Shown in pieces: positions 42,094-49,611 of a DNA stretch of 64,000 nt; positions within the stretch are counted from its first letter, which is position 1, and each line of letters begins with the position of its first letter. The stretch is from Emticicia sp037153985 (GTDB lineage Bacteria > Bacteroidota > Bacteroidia > Cytophagales > Spirosomataceae): the NCBI RefSeq assembly GCF_037153985.1, contig NZ_JBBAYI010000005.1, positions 124,001-188,000 on the forward strand. Reading direction: 5' to 3'. The position numbers and the translations under genes were made by a program. The notes under the pieces are model-generated. The model was not told the DNA's origin. It did not search any database and worked only from the letters and a program-made list of their open reading frames with translations.

Positions 42094-43266
42094 ATGAAAA
42101 GCAAATTATTGGCCACTCTGGCAAGTGTAATTTTAATTAACTCTTTAACGGCTCAGGCACAGCAAAGAGCCATTTCCCCAGCTGTTCCTTTCCTTACAAT
42201 TTCTCCTGATTCAAGGGGGGCTGCGCTGGGCGATGCAGGGGTAGCGTCTTCGCCGGATGCCAATTCAATGTATTGGAATACCGCAAAACTACCATTTATT
42301 GACCGTAGTCTGGGTTCGACGGTTTCTTATACACCATGGTTGAGAGATTTAGTAGATGATATGGGGCTGCTTCATGCGGCTATCTATAAAAAAGTGGGTA
42401 AAGACCAAGTACTGGGTTTATCGATGACCTACTTTAATCAGGGGCAAATACAGTTTACCACCAACACAGGGCAACCTATCGGAGATTTCCCTTCAAGAGA
42501 TTTTAATATCACGGGCGGGTATAGCCGTAAGCTATCGCGCGATATTGCCATGGGGCTGAATATCAAATTTATTCACTCAAATCTGGTAGGTACGCAGGTA
42601 ATTAACGGAACCGCAAGTAAACCGGGTAGCACCGTAGCCGGCGACCTCTCGTTTTTCTATATGAACGATTCGCCCGTGGTTAAAAACCGCGAGCGCGGAG
42701 CTGCATTTACAGCCGGTGCGGTTATACAGAATATTGGTGGTAAAATCAATTATGGCAGAGAACGTTATTATATTCCGGCTAACCTGAAACTTGGTGCTGG
42801 CCTTAATTACAGAATTGACCCCAACAATGAATTTAATTTTCTGATTGATGTAAACAAATTACTGGTGCCAACACCACCTTTGAGAGACAACAACGGTAAT
42901 ATCATAAAAGGTAAAGACCCTGAAAGCATAGGAACCGTACAGGCTATTTTCTCGTCGTTTGGTGATGCGCCCGATGGTTTCAAAGAAGAATTAAAAGAGT
43001 TTACAGGCTCTTTCGGGGTTGAATACTGGTATAGCCGTGTGTTTGCCGTGCGTACAGGTTATTTTGCACAAAGCGCCCTGAAAGGCGGTAACAAGTATGT
43101 AACCGCAGGCTTGGGCCTTAAACTGAAAAATAATTACGGCATTGATTTCTCATACCTGATTCCGACTACACAGGGCAGCCCGCTAGCCAATACATGGCGC
43201 ATTACGCTGATTTTTGATATGCAGCCGAAACGCGCACTGGAAGGCTCGGACGACCCGACAGAATAA
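42094..43266 (+). CDS. porV: type IX secretion outer-membrane protein PorV (LptO)
   Basis: 390 residues. The signal peptide ends TAQAQ. The N-terminus AVPFLTISPDSRGAALGDAG is the PorV signature, followed by VASSPDANSMYWNTAKLPFI; the rest is beta-barrel, ending FDMQPKRALEGSDDPTE. PorV is the shuttle that carries cargo from the translocon to PorU. It follows porU by 99 nt and has its own consensus promoter (41985-42016). A long palindromic terminator (43295-43331) follows. Confidence 0.95.
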   Translation: MKSKLLATLASVILINSLTAQAQQRAISPAVPFLTISPDSRGAALGDAGVASSPDANSMYWNTAKLPFIDRSLGSTVSYTPWLRDLVDDMGLLHAAIYKKVGKDQVLGLSMTYFNQGQIQFTTNTGQPIGDFPSRDFNITGGYSRKLSRDIAMGLNIKFIHSNLVGTQVINGTASKPGSTVAGDLSFFYMNDSPVVKNRERGAAFTAGAVIQNIGGKINYGRERYYIPANLKLGAGLNYRIDPNNEFNFLIDVNKLLVPTPPLRDNNGNIIKGKDPESIGTVQAIFSSFGDAPDGFKEELKEFTGSFGVEYWYSRVFAVRTGYFAQSALKGGNKYVTAGLGLKLKNNYGIDFSYLIPTTQGSPLANTWRITLIFDMQPKRALEGSDDPTE

Positions 43267-43294
43267 GAAATTTTACTTGCCCATAAAGGCTGTT

Positions 43295-43337
43295 AAAAAC
43301 CTCATAGTTTTTCAAAAACTATGAGGTTTTTGTTTTT
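43295..43337 (+). terminator. hairpin terminator of porV
   Basis: AAAAACCTCATAGTTTTT at 43295-43312 and its exact complement at 43314-43331 surround a single C, followed by GTTTTTA. It is 28 nt past the porV stop. Confidence 0.88.
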
Positions 43338-43383
43338 AGGTTTGTAACTTTACTGGCTCAACCTTATAATTCCTATAAATACT

Positions 43384-45675
43384 TTGAAACCGTTCTTTAA
43401 AAAATTTAATGACCCTCTCTTACTATTAACCTTTTTTGTTTTTCTGCCTTCCTTAATTATTGCCCAAAAGAAAAACGACAAAATTGAGTACCGTATTCAT
43501 CGGGCTACCTCGCCCATTAAGGTAGATGGCCTGCCCGACGAGCGCGCTTGGGCCGATGCACAACTGGCTACTGATTTTTATCAGGTATTGCCTATGGACA
43601 CCAGCAAAGCGTTTGTTCGTACTGAAGTAAAAATGACCTACGACAACAAAAACCTCTATGTGCTTTTTATTAATTATGAAAAAGTACCCGGGCCGTACAT
43701 GGTCGAGTCGCTGAAAAGAGATTTTACTTTCGGGAAGAACGACAACGATTTATTGTTTATTGACACCTTCGACGACCAGACCAACGGCTTTACCTTCGGA
43801 GCCAATGCACACGGCGCACAATGGGACGGCCTGCTTTATAACGGTAGTGCCGCCAACCTGAGTTGGGATAACAAGTGGATGTCGGAAGTAACCTACGACG
43901 ACGATAAATGGGTGTGGGAAGCCGCTATTCCGTTTAAGACCCTCCGTTATAAGAAAGGAATTACCCGTTGGGGCGTAAACTTTAGCCGCCTCGACCTGAA
44001 AACTACCGAGAAATCGGCTTGGGCGCCTGTACCGCGGCAGTTTGCCACGGCTTCGTTGGCGTATGCGGCCTCGCTCGTGTGGGACGAACCCCCGCCGCAG
44101 GTAGGGTCAAATATTTCTGTAATTCCGTATGCACTGGGTGGTGTGAGTGCCAATCAGGAGGCCAAATCTCCAACAAAATTCAGAGGCGATTTTGGCTTTG
44201 ATGCCAAAGTGGGGCTTACGTCATCGCTTAATCTGGATTTGACCGTGAACCCCGATTTCTCGCAGGTTGATGTTGACCAGCAACAAACCAACCTCGACCG
44301 TTTTGAGTTGTTTTTTCCTGAAAGACGACAGTTTTTTCTCGAAAACGGCGACCTTTTCTCTAACTTCGGGTATCAGACCATCCGGCCTTTCTTTTCGCGC
44401 CGTATCGGCCTTAATGCGCCCATTCGGTTCGGGGCAAGGCTGAGCGGAAAACTAAATAAAGACTGGCGCATAGGCTTCATGGATATGCAAACAGGTAGCA
44501 GCTATGTGGGTGTGCCGGGTACAAGCAGCGGTTTGTTCGATTTACTGGGCATTAACAAAAAGAAAGACGGCGAAGAAGCCGCCGGAATTCCGCCGCAGAA
44601 TTTTGGCGTGATAGCCCTGCAACGCCGTGTTTTTGCCCGCTCGAACATTGCCGTGATGTTTGTGAACAAAGAAACCCTGAACTACAACGGAGTGGCCGAC
44701 GTAAACGCCATTTCGCGCTTTAACCGCAACTTGGGCATTGAGTATAACCTTGCCTCAAAAAATAATATCTGGTCGGGTAAGTTTCTGTATCTGGCTTCGT
44801 TTGTGCCTAATGGCAAAAGCAACGATGCCGTTTTTGCCGGAAACATTCTGTATACAGCCCGTAAATGGATTTACGGCTTGCAGGTTGAGCAGGTAGGCGG
44901 TAATTACTCGGCCGAAGTGGGCTATGTGCCGCGTATCAACTACGGAAAACTGAATCCGCAGGCGGCGTATCTGTTTTTTCCGAAATCCAAGAAAATCCTG
45001 AGCCACGGCCCTACGGCTATGCTGACGCACTATTTTGACAAAAACTTTTCGTACCAGACCGAGAACGAAATCCAGTTAGGCTACAAAATCAATTTCAGAA
45101 AAACCAATACGCTTTTTATGTGGGCAGGGCATAATTTTGTGCAATTGTTAAGGCCCTTCGACCCCACCAATTATGTAGGCGTTTACCTGCCCGAAGGCAG
45201 CCAACATAAATGGAACTCGCTGGGTTTTGATTATACCTCTAAGCCGCAGGCACTTTTTACGTATCTGGTCTCGACGAGTTACGGCGGGTACTACGCCAAT
45301 GGCTCACGGCTGAAAATCAACGCTTCGGTGGGGTATCGGTTCCAACCTTATGTAGCCATTACCATGAACGCCAATTATAACCGTCTGGCATTTGAACAAG
45401 ACCCGCTATTGCCCAAAGAATTAATAAATAAACAATATAATCTTTGGCTGCTAGGCCCTAAAATAGATGTTACCTTTACAAATAAATTGTTCCTGACTAA
45501 TTTTGTACAATTTAACAACCAGAATAATAACTTTAATATTAATTCGCGTTTGCAATGGCGGTACAGCCCGGCCTCAGACCTGTTTCTGGTTTATACCGAC
45601 AATTATTTTTCTGATACCTTCAGGGTCAGAAACCGCGCGCTGGTTGTGAAATTTACCTATTGGTGGAACGTCTGA
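43384..45675 (+). CDS. DUF5916 outer-membrane barrel with CBM9-like N-terminal domain
   Basis: 763 residues from a TTG start (43384); no ATG occurs before the signal sequence (PLLLLTFFVFLPSLIIAQ). Residues ~35-220 have the carbohydrate-binding family 9-like 'IKVDGLPDERAWADAQ' and FDDQTNGFTFGANAHGAQWD segments. The remainder is the DUF5916 beta-barrel, with DVDQQQTNLDRFELFFPERR and QFFLENGDLF as the signature, and ends YTDNYFSDTFRVR then RALVVKFTYWWNV with a terminal aromatic strand. Function unknown; it may bind glycans or peptidoglycan at the outer membrane. A 27-nt gap to the glycerophosphodiesterase gene suggests co-transcription. Confidence 0.9.
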   Translation: MKPFFKKFNDPLLLLTFFVFLPSLIIAQKKNDKIEYRIHRATSPIKVDGLPDERAWADAQLATDFYQVLPMDTSKAFVRTEVKMTYDNKNLYVLFINYEKVPGPYMVESLKRDFTFGKNDNDLLFIDTFDDQTNGFTFGANAHGAQWDGLLYNGSAANLSWDNKWMSEVTYDDDKWVWEAAIPFKTLRYKKGITRWGVNFSRLDLKTTEKSAWAPVPRQFATASLAYAASLVWDEPPPQVGSNISVIPYALGGVSANQEAKSPTKFRGDFGFDAKVGLTSSLNLDLTVNPDFSQVDVDQQQTNLDRFELFFPERRQFFLENGDLFSNFGYQTIRPFFSRRIGLNAPIRFGARLSGKLNKDWRIGFMDMQTGSSYVGVPGTSSGLFDLLGINKKKDGEEAAGIPPQNFGVIALQRRVFARSNIAVMFVNKETLNYNGVADVNAISRFNRNLGIEYNLASKNNIWSGKFLYLASFVPNGKSNDAVFAGNILYTARKWIYGLQVEQVGGNYSAEVGYVPRINYGKLNPQAAYLFFPKSKKILSHGPTAMLTHYFDKNFSYQTENEIQLGYKINFRKTNTLFMWAGHNFVQLLRPFDPTNYVGVYLPEGSQHKWNSLGFDYTSKPQALFTYLVSTSYGGYYANGSRLKINASVGYRFQPYVAITMNANYNRLAFEQDPLLPKELINKQYNLWLLGPKIDVTFTNKLFLTNFVQFNNQNNNFNINSRLQWRYSPASDLFLVYTDNYFSDTFRVRNRALVVKFTYWWNV

Positions 45676-45702
45676 TGTTTTATTATTCAACCTTACATAC
45701 AC

Positions 45703-46584
45703 ATGAAAACCTTATTGTTTTTTTTATTACCAGTTTTAACATTTGCTCAGACCATGACTTTCGAGATTGAGGGGCATCGCGGTGCGCGTGGCCTTGTGCC
45801 GGAAAACACCATTCCGGCCTTTAAAAAAGCTATCGACTTGGGCGTGCAGGTGCTTGAGCTTGATGTGGTTATTTCAAAAGATAAAAAAGTGGTGGTATCG
45901 CACGATACTTATTTTAATCCTGATATTTCGACCGACCCCAACGGCGTGCCTGTAACCAAAGAAACACAAGGAAACCTGTATTTGCTCGACTACGACGAAA
46001 TCAAGAAATACGATGTAGGCTCGCGCGGGCATAAGGGGTTTCCTGAGCAGGAAAAAATGAAGGCTTATAAGCCTTTGTTAAAAGACATGATAAAAGAGAT
46101 TGAGAAATATACCAAGCAAAAAGGCGTGCCTCCGGTTAAGTATAATATCGAAATAAAAAGCAGCCCCAAAGAAATAGGCAAAAGCCAACCCGAAATAGCC
46201 GAATTTTCGGACCTTGTGTATAACGTTATTGTGAAATCGTTGCCGCTTGAGCGGGTAAATATGCAGAGCTTCGATTATAACGTGCTGAAACACTGGTATG
46301 CCCAGATGCAGGCCGGAAAATACAAAAAAATAGCTATGGCCGTGCTGATTGAGCCTGTGGCTAACAACGATGTGCAGGTGAATCTGGACAAGTTGGGTTT
46401 CAAGCCCGACATCTGGAGCCCTTATTATACACAGGCTACGCCTGAGCGTGTAAAACAACTGCACGAGTTGGGTATCAGGGTTATTCCGTGGACAGTCAAT
46501 AAAAGAGAAGACATGGAAAAAGTAAAAGCCGCTGGCTGCGACGGCGTTATTACCGATTACCCCGACCGCGCCAAAGGGCTTTAA
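45703..46584 (+). CDS. periplasmic glycerophosphodiester phosphodiesterase
   Basis: 293 residues with signal peptide (LLFFLLPVLTFAQ). The catalytic start EGHRGARGLVPENTIPAFKK, with ELDVVISKDKKVVVSHD a few residues on, supplies the His, Arg, Glu and Asp ligands of the GDPD family, and VIPWTVNKREDMEKVKAAGC with GVITDYPDRA is the typical C-terminus. It cleaves glycerophosphodiesters such as glycerophosphoethanolamine to glycerol 3-phosphate and an alcohol. An ethanolamine-type permease occurs at 14553, but no direct link is shown. It lies 27 nt after the DUF5916 gene. Confidence 0.92.
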   Translation: MKTLLFFLLPVLTFAQTMTFEIEGHRGARGLVPENTIPAFKKAIDLGVQVLELDVVISKDKKVVVSHDTYFNPDISTDPNGVPVTKETQGNLYLLDYDEIKKYDVGSRGHKGFPEQEKMKAYKPLLKDMIKEIEKYTKQKGVPPVKYNIEIKSSPKEIGKSQPEIAEFSDLVYNVIVKSLPLERVNMQSFDYNVLKHWYAQMQAGKYKKIAMAVLIEPVANNDVQVNLDKLGFKPDIWSPYYTQATPERVKQLHELGIRVIPWTVNKREDMEKVKAAGCDGVITDYPDRAKGL

Positions 46585-46713
46585 AAGCAAATGTGTAAAT
46601 GCTTAAAAATCAGAGGTTTATGCCTGAACAAAGAAAACAAGCCTTGCGAAATGATGTGAGAACAAAGAAAATTATATAATTTGGGTAGTTTTTAAAGTAT
46701 ATTTCAACCTGGC

Positions 46714-48234
46714 GTGAGCATCTTAAACGACATACTCGGTTTTTTCATCAAGCGGCGTATTGAGCGCATTGAAGAGTTTGTGCGGTATCCTATCGAAACG
46801 CAACACCGTATCTTCCATGAGCTTATCGAAAACGCCCGCTATACCGAATGGGGCCTGAAATACGGTTATGGCAGCATCGAAACCATTAAGGATTTTCAGG
46901 ATAAAGTGCCCATTTCGACCTACGAAGAACTGTATCCTTATATTGAAAGAGTACTAAGAGGCGAGCAGAACATCCTGTGGTCGTCTGATATTAAGTGGTT
47001 TTCAAAATCGTCGGGTACGACCAATTCGCGGAGCAAATTCCTGCCTGTTTCGGAGGAGTCGCTCGAAGATTGCCATTACAGAGGCGGAAAAGATATGATG
47101 ACCTTGTATCTGAACAACCGCCCCGATGCCAAACTGTACGAAGGCAAAGGCTTGTCGATAGGCGGAACCCTGCATAAAAACCCCTTCAACCCAAGCACAC
47201 AGGCGGGCGATATTTCGGCGGTTATTATGAAAAACCTGCCCGCATGGGCCGATTTCATCCGTACGCCCCCTATTGAGGTAGCCCTCATGGAAAACTGGGA
47301 AGAAAAAATGGAACAGATGATAAACATCTGCTCGCAGGAAAACGTAACCAGTATTCTGGGTGTACCAACCTGGACGGTTGTGTTGCTCGAAAACATTCTG
47401 GAGCGCACAGGCAAAAAGAATATGCTCGAGGTCTGGGAAAACTTTGAAGTATTTGTGCATGGAGCCGTGGCTTTTCAGCCTTATCGGGAGTTATTCAGGC
47501 AGAAATTCTTTCCGTCAGACCAAGTGTCTTACCTTGAAACCTACAATGCCTCGGAGGGCTTTTTTGCCATTCAGGATGAACTCGGCAGGGTAGGCGAAAT
47601 GCTTTTGATGCTCGACTACGGCGTTTTCTATGAGTTTATCCCGATGGAAGAATGGGACAAGACCCACCCAAAAACCCTGTTGCTCGACGAAGTAGAACTC
47701 GACAAAAACTATGCGCTCGTGATTTCGACCAACGCAGGTTTATGGCGCTATAAAATTGGCGATACCGTAAAGTTTACGTCAAAGTATCCGTTCCGAATCA
47801 AGGTAAGTGGCCGCACCAAGCACTTTATTAATGCCTTTGGCGAAGAAGTAGTAATTGAAAACGCCGACATTGCCATTACAGAAGCCTGTGCCGTTACGGG
47901 CGCAGCTATGGTTGATTATACCGCCGGCCCTGTATACATGGGCGAAGGTAACAAAGGCTGCCACGAATGGGTAATTGAGTTTTCAAAAAAGCCCGACAAC
48001 GAGCAGGCTTTTGTTGAGAAACTGGACGACACCCTTCGGAAAGTAAATTCAGACTATGATGCCAAGCGTTTTAAAGATATGGCTTTGCTGGCACCTAAAG
48101 TGCATTTTGTTGAAAACGGTACGTTTTATCAGTGGATGTCGAAAAGAGGTAAACTGGGCGGGCAAAACAAAGTGCCGCGCCTGAGTAACTCGCGCGAGTA
48201 TCTGGACGATATTCTGGACATGATAAACGCCTGA
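46714..48234 (+). CDS. GH3-family acyl-adenylating enzyme
   Basis: 506 residues from a GTG start at 46714. Motifs of the plant GH3 adenylate-forming family are present: SKSSGTTNSRSKFLPVS (ATP-binding loop I), YNASEGFFAIQ (loop II) and LWRYKIGDTVKF (loop III), followed by the C-terminal SGRTKHFINAFGEEVVIENAD domain. In plants GH3 enzymes join amino acids to jasmonate or auxin; bacterial homologues are of unknown substrate, though the chemistry (acyl-AMP then amide or thioester) should be the same. Length is shorter than in plants. Isolated gene, terminator at 48259-48295. Confidence 0.9.
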   Translation: MSILNDILGFFIKRRIERIEEFVRYPIETQHRIFHELIENARYTEWGLKYGYGSIETIKDFQDKVPISTYEELYPYIERVLRGEQNILWSSDIKWFSKSSGTTNSRSKFLPVSEESLEDCHYRGGKDMMTLYLNNRPDAKLYEGKGLSIGGTLHKNPFNPSTQAGDISAVIMKNLPAWADFIRTPPIEVALMENWEEKMEQMINICSQENVTSILGVPTWTVVLLENILERTGKKNMLEVWENFEVFVHGAVAFQPYRELFRQKFFPSDQVSYLETYNASEGFFAIQDELGRVGEMLLMLDYGVFYEFIPMEEWDKTHPKTLLLDEVELDKNYALVISTNAGLWRYKIGDTVKFTSKYPFRIKVSGRTKHFINAFGEEVVIENADIAITEACAVTGAAMVDYTAGPVYMGEGNKGCHEWVIEFSKKPDNEQAFVEKLDDTLRKVNSDYDAKRFKDMALLAPKVHFVENGTFYQWMSKRGKLGGQNKVPRLSNSREYLDDILDMINA

Positions 48235-48258
48235 CCTAACGTTTTCGGCAATCGTTTT

Positions 48259-48295
48259 AAAGCCACTGATTACTGAGAATGAGTGGCTTTTCTGT
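48259..48295 (+). terminator. hairpin terminator
   Basis: AAAGCCACT at 48259-48267 pairs with AGTGGCTTT at 48282-48290, followed by TCTGTTT. It ends the GH3-family gene. Confidence 0.75.
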
Positions 48296-48369
48296 TTCCA
48301 GACCAACGTCGGTAATAATCATGAGCTTGTGAACACACCCACCAAACAGCGCAAAAGCTAAACACTAGA

Positions 48370-49590
48370 ATGAAAATTTTACATACGGCCGACTGGCATC
48401 TGGGCAAAAGACTGGATAACTACCTGCGGCTTGACGAACAACGAGAGGTTTTGCAGGAAATATGCGAAATAGCCGAGCGTGAATCGGTTAATGCAGTGAT
48501 AGTAGCAGGCGATTTGTTCGATAACTTTAATCCATCGTCAGAGGCGATGGAATTATTATATTCTACGCTACACCGTTTGTCGGCCAATGGCACAAGGGCG
48601 GTTATTGCCATTGCAGGCAACCACGATTCGCCCGAGCGTATCGAAGTACCCGACGCACTGGCCAGAGCCTGCGGAATTATATTTGTGGGCTACCCCAACG
48701 TAAGCGTGAAGCCCTTCCGCACACAGGCGGGGCTTGAAGTGACCAAAGCCGACAAAGGCTTTATTGAAATGAAAATTCCGGCGTGTGCGTTTCCGCTGCG
48801 GGTTTTATTAACGCCCTATGCCAACGAGCAACGCCTCAAGACTTTTCTGGGTATTGTTGAAACCGACGATGCCCTACGGGTGCATTTACAGAAGCATTGG
48901 CAACAACTGGCCGACCAGTATCTGGATAACGCCGGTTTCAACCTGCTGGCTACGCACTTGTTTTTTATGAAAAAAGGGGGCGAAATGCCCGAAGAACCCG
49001 AAGACGAACGCCCGATTCTGCACATTGGCGGGGCGTCGGTTATTTACTCCGAAAACATACCAAAGGGGCTGCACTATGTAGCTTTAGGGCATTTGCACAG
49101 GTATCAGACAATTGATACCGAGCCTTGCCCCGTGGTGTATTCGAGTAGCCCGCTGGCGTATAGTTTTTCAGAAGCTAACCAAACCAAATATGTAGTACTG
49201 CTCGAAACCGCCGCAGGGCAGTTGCTGAGCCACAAACCCATTGCCTTGCAGAAAGGAAGAGTACTACTGAAAAAGAAATTCGATACCATCGATGCCGCCC
49301 TTGTGTGGCTGGCCGAAAACCCCCACGCGCTGGTTCAGCTAACAATGGTTTCAAACAAATACCTTGAAGCAACAGATAAAAAACGCCTGCTGGATGCCCA
49401 CGACGGGCTTATACAGATTATTCCTGAAATAAAGAATCTGGGCGATGATGACCCCCACAGCCCTAAACTTGACCTTTCATTAGGGCTTGAGAAACTGTTT
49501 GAAGAGTATTTCAGAAGCAAAAAAGGGCAGGAGGTTCCGCAAGACCTGCTATTGCTGCTGAAAGAAGTGCTGGCCGAAGGAGAAGAATAA
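48370..49590 (+). CDS. sbcD: SbcD nuclease subunit (Mre11-like)
   Basis: 406 residues. The phosphoesterase motifs are HTADWHLGKRL (D8, H10), VAGDLFDN (D48), AGNHDSP (N84, H85, D86), TLHRLSAN and GHLHRYQT, as in the Mn2+-dependent Mre11/SbcD nucleases. The partner gene sbcC starts 21 nt later. The complex opens DNA hairpins and protein-blocked ends and so guards palindromes and replication forks. It starts its own transcript with no clear promoter box. Confidence 0.95.
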   Translation: MKILHTADWHLGKRLDNYLRLDEQREVLQEICEIAERESVNAVIVAGDLFDNFNPSSEAMELLYSTLHRLSANGTRAVIAIAGNHDSPERIEVPDALARACGIIFVGYPNVSVKPFRTQAGLEVTKADKGFIEMKIPACAFPLRVLLTPYANEQRLKTFLGIVETDDALRVHLQKHWQQLADQYLDNAGFNLLATHLFFMKKGGEMPEEPEDERPILHIGGASVIYSENIPKGLHYVALGHLHRYQTIDTEPCPVVYSSSPLAYSFSEANQTKYVVLLETAAGQLLSHKPIALQKGRVLLKKKFDTIDAALVWLAENPHALVQLTMVSNKYLEATDKKRLLDAHDGLIQIIPEIKNLGDDDPHSPKLDLSLGLEKLFEEYFRSKKGQEVPQDLLLLLKEVLAEGEE

Positions 49591-49611
49591 AATGCTTAAC
49601 CCAGAACAACC

